This document shows positions 23,216 to 35,835 of a stretch of 64,000 nucleotides of DNA, piece by piece. A model generated the notes under the pieces. That model did no database searches. It was given only the letters and a program-made list of their open reading frames with translations, and had not been told where the DNA came from. Position numbers and translations under genes: made by a program. Positions within the stretch are counted from its first letter, which is position 1. Each line of letters starts with the position of its first letter. Source of the stretch: Cyathus striatus (taxonomy: Eukaryota > Basidiomycota > Agaricomycetes > Agaricales > Nidulariaceae); the NCBI GenBank assembly GCA_025738555.1, contig JAOVFP010000019.1, forward strand, positions 1,922,001-1,986,000, given 5' to 3'.

Positions 23216-23660
23216 ACGTAACCATGCTATTTGGTTGAGTTTTCCGAAGCCCTTTCGGTCCGATTACTCCCCTCCACACGCAAATGCCACCTCATCGAGC
23301 TTTTCATCTCAACACCACCACCAGCACACGGGCCACTGCAAGACATGCTTATATTATCTCCTGGAACTTTAGTTATGCAACGCTCGGTGTACACTAACAT
23401 GTTATGGCGGAGTCTAGTTCTTTAGTCGAAGTAGGAACTTGAAGCTAGGGGCTGGCGCAGTTATTCGATGCATCTGTTCGCGGCGAGTCTTATCGGTACG
23501 CACTGCATTTCTTCGTCTTAATTGGGCCTGCTCGTCTTACACCCACTGTTGGAATGAGGAGCTGTGTTACTACAAACTTCAACTCTTGCCTTGGTACCTC
23601 CCAGCCATCCGTGTTAATGTATCGGCTACGTCCCCCAGCTCCAGTTGTTAGCCACAGACT
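23216..23660 (+). repeat. Dispersed repeat, copy 2, with tRNA-like head
   Basis: Partner of 4040-4570, with the same block order (CAAATGCCACCTCATCGAG, CACCAGCACACGGGCCACTG, TCTCCTGGAAC, CTTCGTCTTAATT). Non-coding. Confidence 0.5.
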
Positions 23661-24842
23661 TTGAATTATGGGGTATCAGAAAAGCCCTTGTCGGCGTGTC
23701 GTCGCAAGTCCTTTGCATCCCCCAAGCTTTGCGGCCCTTGCCCAGCCGGTTGCCAACAATACCCGGCTCTTCTGTGAAAGTTCAGCGAGATCCACCATAG
23801 ATTGACCCTATTGCATTTCAAGCCACACCTCTAGCTCGCTACATGCTCAATCCTCAAGTCACAATATATTCATCGTGGTTTATTCTTAATGATCGTTGTT
23901 CTAGGTTTTAGCTGACCCTATACTCTATGGGTTAAGAGGATGAATAATATTGGGAATCACGACGGCCTCCCACCATATCGCCTTTATCGACACTGTCTGT
24001 CTATTTTCTCCTACTGCACTCTGTGATCAATTAGGCTGATAATGATGTGAGTAATAGTACGCTACAGATGTACTATGAACTACCCACTTATAATATATCT
24101 CCCAGCGAGCACAAGCACGTTACTGAGTCCGTTCGTGAGGAAGAGCTGGGGTAGCTCGATGGATCTGTTCATACAAGTCCAATCGATGATATGTTCTGTT
24201 TTTTACATTCTTCATTCTGAATATATTCACTTCTTTGAGTTCGCCCCCACACATCTTGAGTCATTCCCGTTGGTTTTGCTGTCTTGTCGGGAATCTCATC
24301 GTACCTCGTTATCCTCTATCGCCTTGTTTGTTCAAGGTGTGAGGCCCTGACTGCCTCTCTCGTCGTCCTCATTGCCCCCCCTCAGGTGCTGTGTCAACTG
24401 CCACAAAAACCCTGTTCCATTCTCTTTCTCTGGGTACCTTTACGTTGTCCTTGTTACTAAATCATATACCAACTCGTCAACTCCCCACCTCTTTTGCTTT
24501 CATTTCTGTATCTCGTTTCCCCCTCCTTTCTTGGTCCCATAGACAATTTTACTTCCCCTTGTCCTCTCACTTCGTACACTTGACCGCCCACAGGGCACAT
24601 TCTATCTCCCTCCACTCCAATATCTTTCTCGTTCTGCCCCTCTTATCCTTCCTCGCACCCACTCGCCTCTCTAACCTTATAACTAACCCTTATCTGGCAG
24701 ACTACTCGCCATAGCACAACCTCCCTCTCACACTCCTTATCTAAAGATATTCCAAAATGTTTTAGTTCTACACCTACTTATAGTACTATACTAGCTACAA
24801 GTTACTTATACGCTCTTCCTGCATACTAACACCATGAACCAC
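23661..24842. other. Intergenic, partly pyrimidine-rich
   Basis: No supported gene. 24350-24720 is C/T-rich with long runs lacking purines; otherwise nothing is recognisable. Confidence 0.4.
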
Positions 24843-26793
24843 CTAATACAACGGCTTGGCATCAGGTACAACAGTATCTGCCACAGACTTCTTCCAGAAT
24901 TCCAGGGCTTCAGGTGTATAAGGTGGATAGCGGCCTTGTATCATCGGCTCGATGCTATTATTCGAAATTGTGAGTGAAGTGAATATGTGTAATAGCTGAG
25001 ATGTGGAATGTACCTTTGCGGTAAGTCACAGATACCTCTCTCGTACGTGAATATATCGAAGGTGGCTTTCATTCCTTGTCGACCGTCTAATAAAAAACCG
25101 GTAAGTAAGGGTAATGGCAGGGTAAAGAGGGTACGTACATCCGGATTCGCCTACGCCTCCGAATGGAATTTCACGGACTGGGAATATCAGTTTATTGAAT
25201 TGCTCTGAGTAGAATGCAAGCGTACTTCCGACGTGAGTGAATACATCATTGAAGAGGACTCCACCACTGTTAGTTTCCGAAATGACTAGTTGGTATGTTA
25301 GCATAGGTTCATTGAATAATGATAATTGAAAGCGTACTCTTCTCCTGGAACTTCTTATCGTCTGTAAATCCGTACAGGACCAGTGGGTGATCTCTATAGG
25401 ACAGTTAGCACTATAACCTACTCATGACGGTGTAAATCATACCGGGAATTGATGTAAGCAATAGATTCATCCACATCCTTTACCAGAATAACCGGTAAAA
25501 TTGACCCAAAGATTTCCCTGGGAGATTGAACACCATCAACTTCCGCTTCCACTCCACATAAAAACAACTTACCCCTCCATTAATGCATCATCCTTCTCAA
25601 CCAACACAACAGTGGTCTCAAAGCCCTTCTTCTTCAACGGGTGTCCCACGCCTTCTTCATTCAGGTGCCCACCGGCGATAATCTTCCCGCGCGTGCGCGA
25701 AAGAAGGTTCTTTAGCCTATTGAAGTGGGCATCGGATACAATGCGGCTGTACGATCTGGAGTTGAGGGCGCCTTCTGGGAAGAAGCTCTTCAGAGTACTT
25801 TGGACTGCTGAAGTGAACTTATCGAGGAGGTGGGAGGGGAGAAGTACGTAATCTGGTGCGACGCAGATCTAATACCAAAAAGTTAGCTAGGAAAGATAAG
25901 CTAAAAAGATAAGACACACCTGTCCAGCATTGCTAATTTTTCCCCAAAGAATCCTCTTGACAGCTAAATCGAGGGGATAAGCAGGATCAATGATAACCGG
26001 TGACTTTCCTCCCAGCTCCAATGTCAGTGGCGTGAGATGCTTGCTAGCAGCCGCGGATATTATACGCGCAACCGTTCCATTCCCCGTGTAAAAGATATGA
26101 TCGACTAGCGAGTTCTCTCAGCATATCGAATAGGGTGGAAGTTTAGTAGAAACGTACATTTCTGTTCGAGAATGCGAGTGATGTGGGGAACCTCACCCAA
26201 TGCGACTTTGTATGCGTTTGAGTCGAGGTAGCGAGGGATGAGCCGGGCGAAGAGGGAGGAGAAGTTGGGTGAGACTTCGGACATTTTGATGAGGGCACAA
26301 CACCCTGCTGCTAAAGCTCCTATGATAGGCTGGAATGAAAGGAATATGGGATAGTTCCATGGTCTTAATAGAACGAAGTTAGTTAGAAATGGATCGTATC
26401 GATGGAATAGACTTACACGATGATCAGAACTACACCCTTAGGCATTCTACGTACTCGGCCTTGCCAGGCTCGTTGCATGTCCCCTTCTTCACATTCGACA
26501 TTTGCGTCTCTGTCGGCTGCCCACATCGGCAGCCTGTCGGCGCATTTGAGTGCACGTTCGAACATGCTGCTCGTTTCGACCATGTATGCTTCCAGCTTTG
26601 GTCTACCAAGGTCGAGGTACAACGCATCTGCTAGGTCTTCGGCATGGTTCTTGATTAAGAGGGCAAGTTGACGAAGTTGGCATTGACGATAGGGAACGGG
26701 CAATGTGTCGTGAGAGTTAAACGTATCACGGAGGGATTGGATGACCTGGGGAATCTCGTCGAGAGGAATGTATTCCTTTGTAAAATCGGTCAT
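24843..26793 (-). CDS. Class-3 aldehyde dehydrogenase
   Basis: NAD(P)-dependent oxidation of aldehydes, in this class often medium- or long-chain fatty aldehydes, to acids. Nine exons with consistent phases give 508 aa: 26417-26793, 26158-26363, 25920-26104, 25573-25868, 25443-25517, 25338-25393, 25139-25285, 25014-25086 and 24843-24954; introns are 49-59 nt. Motifs: PWNYP (from residue 127), FYTGNG (199-204), LELGGKSP with general base Glu224, and [11 protein letters not shown] with catalytic Cys258. [28 protein letters not shown] and FDIFTYERG follow. Length matches ALDH3-type enzymes. The C-terminus (VVPDAKPLY) lacks the hydrophobic tail of membrane-anchored fatty aldehyde dehydrogenases, so it is probably soluble. 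The start is the first Met before the conserved [13 protein letters not shown]. All catalytic residues are present. The substrate cannot be told from sequence. Confidence 0.94.
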
Positions 26794-29690
26794 TCTGGTG
26801 AATATGGTATTGTAAGTTATCGTGTGTGCGTTATTGGCTGCAAATCGAACCAGACCTCTTATAAGGATGAAGGAGCTCGGATCTCCTTATTATATATACC
26901 CGTCGAAGCCAAACTTTGTACGAGACTAAAAATAAGATATGCAGGGTTAGGTTATATGCTAAAACCGTGGGATGGCGGTGAATTCTCGTCACGAGGTTCA
27001 CCGATAGGGTGTTAGGATCAAGAAGGCGTGATTTGTACAATTCTGTAGCCACGATGCATGGAAGCTTGGAGTGAATCCGGTTCTTAGTGGTATCTACCAA
27101 AGGTCGGCTGCACGGGTGTTACAGTTTCATACTGCTGGTGGTCACAGCCCCGAAGTTGGAAATACGTATTGTCCTTCCCATGTGGTGATTACGTTACAAG
27201 AAGTTATAGGTATAGGTTGAATACGGCTGTTGGTAAGATCAGTGTTAAATGCGAACGTTGTGAACAATGAGTCTGCACAGATATTACAGGCAGATAGAAG
27301 CCAGTCATTAACCCATAAAAGCGTAGCTTTAACTGGTTACTGTAGATGATAACTTATGCCGTGGATAACACTCGGATCTACAGTATAGCTTCGTTCAGAA
27401 GGATCGCTACAATTTACTAGGGAATTCAATCGGTAAGTAGCTGTACACATGTCACACATCTGCGCCGGAACCGCAGCACGAATTGGTGTGCTTACCTGAC
27501 AGACAGTATCCGGGAGTATTTCTCTCTCAGCTGACCATTCTTTTTGTAAGTGTATAATTTTAAACCGTTTGATATTCCTTATAGTGAATGCCACTTCTGT
27601 GCCTGCGAGTGATAATACAACCGTCGACAGGTTGTAATGTTAAGTGGTTCCTACAGTGGTTCGCATTGGCGGACGATTCATTGACATTCAATAAGAATGA
27701 CGAAGAAACGGCGCCTATCAGTCAGGTTATAATGGTAAGGATGTAAACTATTTATATTTTACGAACTTGGAATATTCACCTATGCGTACTCACAGCACTC
27801 ACTGTGGGGGATGGTTAATCAAAACGGGACGGTATGTAATTGACATATCTTCGAGTGAATATTTAAAGCTCTATCGGAGTTTATCGGACCACCGTCACGA
27901 GTACATAGTACGGGTGTAGCAAGATGTAATAATACGTTAGTGTATCAATGAGCAGGAATGCGAAAGGGGATTGTACGTACCTTTCCTAGCGATAACCTTC
28001 CACAGCACTTGCACGACCCTAATTAGCATTGGCTGGGAGTTTGAGGTGTCCTGTTGGACCTCAGAATCTATGAATTTGCAGCTATTTGACGAATTCCAAA
28101 GGGAGAGGGGGATAAGGAAGGGAGTGGGGAAGACAGTGGAATAGAAGCGAGGAGTAGATAGGATAAGAGGGGGGTTGGTAGGGTGGACTTGAAGGCGACC
28201 AGAGCGGCCACTCCGTGGGAAAGATAGAAGCGGGCCAGAGCAGGACTCGAAACGAAGGCAGGGGTGTCGAAATATATTCTGAACGAGCTCGAGGAGACAT
28301 AAGATGGACTATGACATGGGTGAAAGGGAAGCAGAAAGAGTGTAACGAGGCGTTACTGGAGGTGGAAGTGTATAAATGTATAGTGTCTTGCGAGCTAGTG
28401 TGTTCTAAAAAAGATAAGCAGGCGAGTTGGGAAGAAGAATGAACAGTTGGAACACACCAGGTAACGATATTTCCTCTCCACTAGCGCATTTCGTAGCGTT
28501 CTTCAATAAAACCCCATGTTACCTTTGAGTCCTAGTAGAGATGTACGTTGATTTTGAGTTAGTGACCCATAGTGTAATTTGACAATGTGGTTTTTCGTAA
28601 TGGAGAATAGTAAAGACTTCTGGAAAAAGTCTACGAGACGAAACAGGAAAAAGTTCGGAACAACACGGTGGCTGACTTCCCTTCGTATTCCCACCAACCA
28701 CTTTTCATCCCAACGCTCCACCGACGAACACCCAGAGCAGCGAATGCACACCGTGCCCACAGACCAGGACATAGCGAATCTTTGTGCAATCCGTTAGTTT
28801 ATCACAATCAATAGAAATACAGAATGGAATATGAATTACATTAGATAGCAGTGATCCTTTGAATTGGCATTCGTTGACAAGTAGAGGTGCTCCGTTGAGA
28901 AGAGGTCGTCAGCAAAAGGAGAGCTATCACACTCCGACGTGCCATGCCCACTGACAACCACCCAGCACCACAATACAGACCTGATACTTGGAATCCGATA
29001 CGCAAGAAATGGCAATGTCATGCCGTCTGTGGGCTTGAGTAGGACGATGGAGGAATACTACGAGGGGTTTTGATCCACGATGGATGTATAGTAAGATAGA
29101 GAATGGGAGGTACGAGGTTGAGGGCCAGGGTGAAAGCATATGACAATGGCAGTCGTGTGTTTGAATCCAGGGGGGCAGGGAAATAAAAGTAAAGACCTCT
29201 CGACAGGCTCTACGAGAAACTTAAAGGAATATGTAGAAATCTGGAAGCGAACAGTTTATTCACGCACCATTGCAATACGCCGCTGACCCCCATTACGGTA
29301 TTCCCCACTGACAACTACTTTTCGCCACAATATTTCATTGGCGAACGTTTATGTAGTGGCGTTCTGGACCAGGACATAGTGAGCTCCTGCGTTGAATCTG
29401 CTGGTGTATTAATTTCCACGAGCAGAAATGCGAAAGGGAGTTGAACATACATTTGCCAGCAGTGGGACTCAGAGGGTGAGGTTCAGGATCTTTAGTCACT
29501 GACTGCACCAATTAGACCAGCCTGTCACTTGCAATTAGATCCTTCCTCTCCACCCGCATCAGCTAGAACTCAGTATCGCTTTTGAGTCCTTCGTTGCAGG
29601 CTCATTCAGTTGGTCAATGCAGGTGGGGACACGTAGTCCGTCCGTTACGCAAGCGTCTCCAAATGAGCGCCCACATTTTCCCACAGTGAG
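26794..29690. other. Gene-poor region with dispersed repeat pieces
   Basis: No supported gene. Three pieces, near 27893-28000, 28745-28810 and 29365-29460, share GACCAGGACATAG and GAGCAGGAATGCGAAAGGG-type blocks. A fourth block near 29255 (ACGCACCATTGCAATACGC) recurs near 56887. 28085-28260 is purine-rich. I cannot name the repeat class. Confidence 0.4.
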
Positions 29691-29692
29691 GA

Positions 29693-30597
29693 CTAGTGTT
29701 GCCGCAGGCTCAGCTCAAAGCCGCTAGCCGGATAAGCCAGCCGAAAATTAGCTGAGCCGAGCCTCTAAATCTGCTGCGGCTAAATTTTGAGCAGCTCTCA
29801 CTCTAGCCGGCTTAGCTGAAGCTCGAGCCCTTGAGCCGAGCAATATTTTCAATGTATGATTTACTGACATGTATTTTGGTATAATACTGGATAAACATAA
29901 AATTTCTTAGAATAGAAGTCAAATAAATGACTTCTATAAGTCTCCTATAGAATACTGCATTTGAAAAAAATTCAGTACATCATTTCTTTATTGCGAAACA
30001 AATAATTTAACTTAAAAGCATGCTGTAGTTGTGGCTCTAGAACCCTTGATTTGATATAGCTGAACAAATATTATATGTACATACGAATTTATTTTATAGA
30101 CATTTTCTTGTATTAGAATAAACACAATATCTCTGTACTTGAGTGCTAGGGAGTACATTGAGGCTAACTAGAACCTAACTTCTCGATAAATCCCAAATAA
30201 ATCATTAAATCGACGAGGTAGTGGCGTGCGCATGCTTCGTGATATGTGACACTGATGTGACGGAAGCATGTCGTCACATCACTTGGTTGACAAGACCTTG
30301 TGTAATTTGTACGTGCCTCTTTTCTTATAGGAATCAATAGAAACCGGTAACAATAATACAGCTCAGTCAGCGACTATAAGATTATATGCTATATTTGTTT
30401 TTTTTTAAAGATCCACAGAGTGATAAACATAATATTTGTAGAAATTATGCAAAAATCTATATCTGAGCCGTCGGTTAGCCGCGAGCCAGCCGAGCTGAAC
30501 CGAAAATTTCGGCTTTTCACAGCTCATAAAGCCGAAATTAGCTGAGCCGAGGAAGAGCTGAGCCTAGCTGAACTTAGCCGAGCCGCGGCAACACTAG
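29693..30597. mobile_element. hAT-like MITE with GAGCCGA subterminal repeats
   Basis: About 905 bp bounded by inverted CTAGTGTTGCCGC ends. Subterminal AGCTGAGCCGAG and TAGCCGGC motifs are repeated many times over about 130 bp at each end; the middle is AT-rich and non-coding. Immediate flanks are AGTGAGGA and ACTGAGGA, a candidate 8-bp target duplication with one mismatch, which suits the hAT superfamily. Confidence 0.7.
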
Positions 30598-31005
30598 CAC
30601 TGAGGACAGTTCACCGCTGTTGCATATCATTGTTCTCACTGCAGTCCGACTATAATCGTTATATTCTATCAATATTGCCCCATCTAACGTGAGCGGACTA
30701 GCCAAGCATACGATTGCATCCGTTCTCCCTCCATAGCTTTTTACTGGGGCTAGAGCCTGACTAATGCACTGTATTGGCCTGCCCACGGACCAACCAACGC
30801 AAAGCGGACAAACCCGAGGGTGTACGGACAATTCCGAGTGTGTGCGGACACATCCGAGAATTGGAACGTGGGTGCACAGCCACTACGCATTTTGGCAAGA
30901 TTACTGAACTGATTCTAGTATTATAAAATTTGCACTTGCTACACTTGGCAACTCAAAGCTAAATATTTCATATATATACAGACAGCATATAAAAAGAAAG
31001 CACAG

Positions 31006-31620
31006 CTATTTGAATATTTTTAACAATAACATCGTGTTACACAATAAGTACGTTACTGCTATAGCTGTGTTCCCTACTGTTTTCAAATATCTGACCGACA
31101 TTGATTCATTTTTGGGGAGTCGGCCTAGATTGAGTTCGTAAATATCCTTGCTATTCTTCAATTTCCTAGCAATCACCCGGTATTTATCCACATATAACAC
31201 TTCTACTTCACATTTTCAAACGAGTTTGCCATGCATGTTAAGGAGCCCTTGTTCCCCCTTCTCAAACTCAGGGGATGCATTAATATTTGTGGACAGCGAG
31301 TCTCCTGATGCGGAAATTTTTAATCTGAAATAGGCATCGCTGTTGCTATAAGAGGCCCCGCTTTTCGGCAAGGGAACGGTCGAAGAGAATGGTATGATGG
31401 TCCTATTTCCTACTGGCATTGCTCTACGTTCTTCCATACTTAAATCAAATTTTGAAATATCAAAATCCTCAGTAATAGTGTGTTCATTATCTGTACAGTC
31501 ACTGGAATTGCACTCATTGGATGGATATATCGAGGCAAAGTCGATGCCCGACAGGGAATGCGACGCCACGATCAGGCCATCGTCAGCCACGCGTACCACA
31601 CTAACATCTTCTTCTTGAAC
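31006..31620 (-). pseudogene. 3' half of a gene split by the giant MULE
   Basis: Homologous to the C-terminal part of the intact gene at 57382-58880. Matching segments include VRVADDGLIVASHSL, IPFSSTVPL-KSG, ASPEFEKGEQGLLNMHG and CEVEVLYV. The frame runs from the target duplication TTCTTGAAC (31612-31620) to a TGA at 31216-31218, after which homology continues in the same frame (KCEVEVLYV...) to 31006. The 5' half lies about 21.8 kb away at 53394-54213. It has no promoter of its own and must be dead. Confidence 0.88.
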
Positions 31621-32700
31621 AGGCTGTCAACTTTTCGAGTTCCCGGTAACTCAAATGGAACTCGACTGGAACTCGACTGGAACTTGACTTCAGAACTTAC
31701 CTGTAACTCGAAAAATGTAAATTGTATGGTATATGACGGAGATTCCAACACTGCTATGGATTGTTAGATTAATGTTCGCCTCCGCGCTCATTATTTCCCA
31801 CACCCCTGAATGTCGATCATTAATTTGATCTGATGCCTCTGCCTCCATCAAATTGATCAACGAGTGCCGCACATTGTTTTCTGCGGTGTGTTTGATCGCA
31901 TTCATGTGCCTCATCATCATCATAAACAATGAGCACCCATTTTTTTCATTTCTAGTCGAGTTCATGGGCGATTCCTCCCAATTTTTTTGTGAATACGAAT
32001 GTATATTAAATACTTCGACAGTACAGCTAAATTACCTATGAAATAGTATGAAAAGCTGAAATTATTATTATTCATGTTATATTTTCTGTAAGCACAGTAC
32101 ACCATGTTTATGCAACCAAGATGTTATATTACATACAAAATAACTAACTTCATATTGTAAAAAATAAATCACACGAAGAATCCAAAAACTGAGAGAAGAG
32201 TGCACAAAATACGTGCTCACTGTTGAGCATGATGATGGAAGAAGTGCAACGCGATCACCATCAATGCATCAGAAGCGAGTGGAATGATCGAGGGTTTGAT
32301 GGATGATATGATGGTGCTATTTTTACACATCCTTGGCAGCAGTGGTGGGTGTGGGAAACAACGAGCTAAGGAATCATGACGACAATGAGCACAATTATGA
32401 AGTATGGGTTTTTAGTAATGGAATTTGAGGAACTTAAAGTAGGAACTTAACTGGAACTCGAATAGAACTCGAATGGAACTCGACTCAAATTCGAGTGGAG
32501 TTGAGTTGTCATTTACCACTCGAAGGTAACTCGATGGTAACTCGACTGACACTTGAATTTAGCTTAAGCGAGGAACTCGATGGAACTTAACTTTTACTCA
32601 AAAAAAAATAAGCGAGGAACTCAACTCGACTCGATGGAACTTAACTTTCACTCGAAAAAATAAGCGAGGAACTTGAAGACACTTAACTTTTATTCATTTT
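31621..32700. repeat. Left terminal region of element C
   Basis: About 1.08 kb, collinear with the left ends of A (11737-12780) and, inverted, B (20480-21527). It ends in a run of GGAACTYRACT units. Shared landmarks are GATCATTAATTTGATCTGATG, TCCAAAAACTGAGAGAAGA and GTGCTCACTGTTGAGCAT. Confidence 0.8.
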
Positions 32701-33466
32701 GATTTTTACAGTATGTAGTATACAGGTTACATTGTTTAATGGTTTAGGTACATGTTCATTGTGGCCGGCAAGTGGCAAAGCACACTACCCCCAGATTTTA
32801 TTTAGGTTTACCGTAACTCAAGCTCATTTAGATACATGTTTGATATATTTTGCGGAACTATAACTACTATTCTCAAATTTAATTACTCTAATCACATGCG
32901 GAGGGTGGAATGCGGTAAAGAACGAAAGGCCTGTTGAGGACAATAGGTAATGACATGATTCATCAGCTCTCCACTGCAGCCTTGATCTTTTTCATACATC
33001 TTTTTCTTCAGCTTTGCATCCTAGTCAGGAGCCTTATTACCAACAATGTCCCGATGACCAGGTACCCATTGAGCAGAAAAATGAAACAATACGCACGCTA
33101 GTCAAACCACGAGTTTGACATGTGTCACTTGAAAAAGGAGAGGATGTACGATGGGGGGGACACATGGTTGTGTTTTGAGTAGCAAGAGGTGATGAGGGAT
33201 CCTACATCAAGGAGGACTGAGGGGAACATTGATATTCATGAGTTTAAGTTAAGTTTGTTCCTTCGTTTCTTCTAGTTGCTTATTCCAATCATAACAAACA
33301 CTTCATGCCAATTCCTATCCTCATCATGACCTCTTCGTGATCTCTTCATTCTTGATCTCACGCATTCTTTCATATTGGTAACTATAACTATTATCAATTC
33401 GTCATTATTTTTTATTTTCACAACCATCTTATTCCTTTCAGTGCCAACCAACGAAGAAATGGATGT

Positions 33467-33901
33467 ATGTATTCTATCTTTCTCTATTCTGTTTTTATAT
33501 CCTTAGCATGCGTAACAGCCGATTCTGGTCTACCATCCTGTCTGCAATCGCATGACACACCGCGAACGAATGGAAGCCCTGGTCACTGCCCGACGTGCAG
33601 TGTATCGAAATTTGTGGCAGTAAAATCGTCGCAACATACGACACTGGGTCCTGTTGTAAGTCTTTACTCGCTCTTTCATGTTACCTCTAAAGGCTGGTGC
33701 TTCAGGGCTCCTTTCCACGACAGTGATTCGGACAGCGAACCACACTATACCCTCAGAGGATTCAAAATAAATGGAAAGGCTATAGCAACCATGCACATAT
33801 ACTCGCGTACCCAGGAGCATTATTTCGATAACAGTGGGGCGAAATGGGGCAGTTCGGGAAAGCTTCGAATGGACTTCAGCAAGGATTGTTATCAGCTTTG
33901 A
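33467..33901 (+). CDS. Small protein with possible signal peptide, unrecognised
   Basis: A 144-residue open frame, from a non-ATG first codon as it stands, starts with a hydrophobic stretch (YSIFLYSVFISLACVTAD) like a secretion signal. It then has Cys-containing (LPSCLQS, CPTCS) and hydrophilic segments (FHDSDSDSEPHYTLRGF) and ends KDCYQL. An ATG at 33459 followed by GTATGT, and a GTAAGT at 33656, suggest alternative spliced versions, so exon structure is unsure. No family recognised; it could be cargo of element C or a chance frame. Confidence 0.3.
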   Translation: MYSIFLYSVFISLACVTADSGLPSCLQSHDTPRTNGSPGHCPTCSVSKFVAVKSSQHTTLGPVVSLYSLFHVTSKGWCFRAPFHDSDSDSEPHYTLRGFKINGKAIATMHIYSRTQEHYFDNSGAKWGSSGKLRMDFSKDCYQL

Positions 33902-34192
33902 ATATAATATGTAGTATAATATAGTTTGTGGAACATCATACATATATCTTGTTGTATATCTTGGTAATATGGATATGGGAGGGAATGGAATTGCATATTA
34001 TCTTTTATTGTGTATATATCTTACTATATATCTTGGTAATATGGATACGAAAGAGAATGGAATTGTATAGTAAATGTATTTGCACAGTTGCATGCTATGA
34101 ATCGAGTCTCATCTGGTTCTTTTGTGGGGAAGCAAAACCCACTAGTCTCCTCTATTGACCTCTAGCGTGAGATCGGTTTTTTAAATCCTATT

Positions 34193-34423
34193 TTATCTAC
34201 AAGAAAGGTGACTAGTGTTCACAAGGGTGAGGCAAGCAGTATTATAAGTCTGGCAGTGGAGGAAGAAGTCATCAGTGGTCTCGGGGCCATGTTGGCAGGA
34301 GGGACATATCTTGTCCGTCGATTTGTGTATGTGATGGAGGTGGGAGCACAGGAGGTTGTGATTTGTGATGTGATATACGAGCACTGTAGAGAGCTTGCGG
34401 GGGGGCGTTGATTCATTTAGCAT
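34193..34423 (-). pseudogene. LINE fragment, C-terminal zinc knuckle
   Basis: Contains PPRKLSTVLVYHITNHN, LHHIHKS, ICPSCQHGPETTDDFFLHC: the Cys-Cys-His-Cys region that follows the RNase H domain of fungal non-LTR retrotransposons. Closely resembles 52025-52441 on the other strand. A truncated dead copy. Confidence 0.65.
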
Positions 34424-34739
34424 ATTGATATGACTAACTTTTAAATGTACTATATTATGTCAGTAGTAGCACCACCAACATATAATAGGTAATTACGTTA
34501 GTTATATTTAGTACAAAGGGTATCTGGTTTGCAATAATGAAATATAACGAGTTAAAGACTATAGTTTGCTTTCTAAGACTTGATTTTAATACTTCAATTG
34601 CGGTACTAGTTCAAAAACTCGATAACCAATATTCAATTCAATTCAATAGTACCCGGTACTTCAAATTCTAATAAAACTTCGGATACTGATTTCAGAACAT
34701 TACTCCACTTTGAGAACGGAAGTACAGCTTGGGCAGTGC

Positions 34740-35130
34740 TTGTCCTCCCTACTCTACCATCCCTAAGTTATATACTAAAATTCTACCTATTGTATTTGTA
34801 ACGGTAAATAGTATATTGTATATGTAAATAGATCACGTGTGATACTTCTAAGACTGTCCATGAGTTCCCCCAAGGTATGGAGAACCTTCCACATGGCAAG
34901 CCATATGGACGTACCTTGTTTCAGAGGTGCGTCAAATGTTGCGGCACTGGTATTATCCCGGTACATGTGCTAAAATGCGTGCTTGCATTAGTATGCGCTC
35001 GGTTACAAGAATTCCCGGAGTTAACAGCTCTTTATGCGGTGCACATCAATAGTGCGTGATGGCATTGATACAGTCCTTGGCTATTTCCCGTGCCATTGTC
35101 CATGCGGTTTTGCACATGTAAACCGTGCAA
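34740..35130 (+). repeat. Dispersed repeat X, copy in element C
   Basis: Partner of 18108-18465, sharing TATGGAGAACCTTCCA, ACATCAATAGTGCGTGATGG and CGGTTTTGCACATGTA. Flanking 32701-33466 and 35131-35835 hold no supported feature. Confidence 0.55.
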
Positions 35131-35835
35131 CCACTCAGTTTCTCATATGGGGGGTATGAGACCCATTCTAGTAAGGCTATGGGCTACGGATTTGAGCGAT
35201 ATCGGCCTATGTACCCTGATTGGGATTTTTCTCGGAGCAGTTGCATACACCGGCACGTGATGCGTCGGACTTGGTGATGGAACACCATTCAAGGTGTACA
35301 GGAGACTTACAACGGCCTTGTCATGGAAATAATAATAAAAAATAAACATTAAACAAGTAGCTTCATAGTTACTGTGAAGCAAATGTAATAATTTTTTAAA
35401 TAAGTGCAGGGAACCAAGGCCATATGATATATTTCCTAGTACCCTTGGTTTGTATCAATATGATACTTTAGCTGGCGACACGGGCCTCAGTCCAAGCCCT
35501 TGTACTCTTCCCTTAGTCATGATGTATTTCATAGAAAATACTATAGTTGGCAACTCGGGACTCATTCCAACTCTTATACTCATGGGTCGGCTTCTGCACA
35601 GATTTAATATAGAAGTTTGAATAAAATGAATTAATAAAAGCGAAAAATAACTCTATTTTAAAAGCCGGCGTATCAATATTTCTAATCCCCTCTTCTCTTT
35701 CTTCATGCGTGCTCTCAAATGTAAGCAAATGACTACTGTTATATAATATTAAGAAAGTTTATAATGTGAGTAATGCCCGATAACTATGTACACGTTTGAA
35801 AATACTATATACAATATATGGAGGGCGAGCGAATA

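Noticed and set aside
26430..27015. Plus-strand frames opposite the aldehyde dehydrogenase
   Set aside because: They are antisense shadows; the minus strand gives a nine-exon protein with all ALDH motifs.
28082..28442. Possible proline-rich or acidic small genes
   Set aside because: Purine-rich low-complexity DNA open on both strands with no splice or start support.
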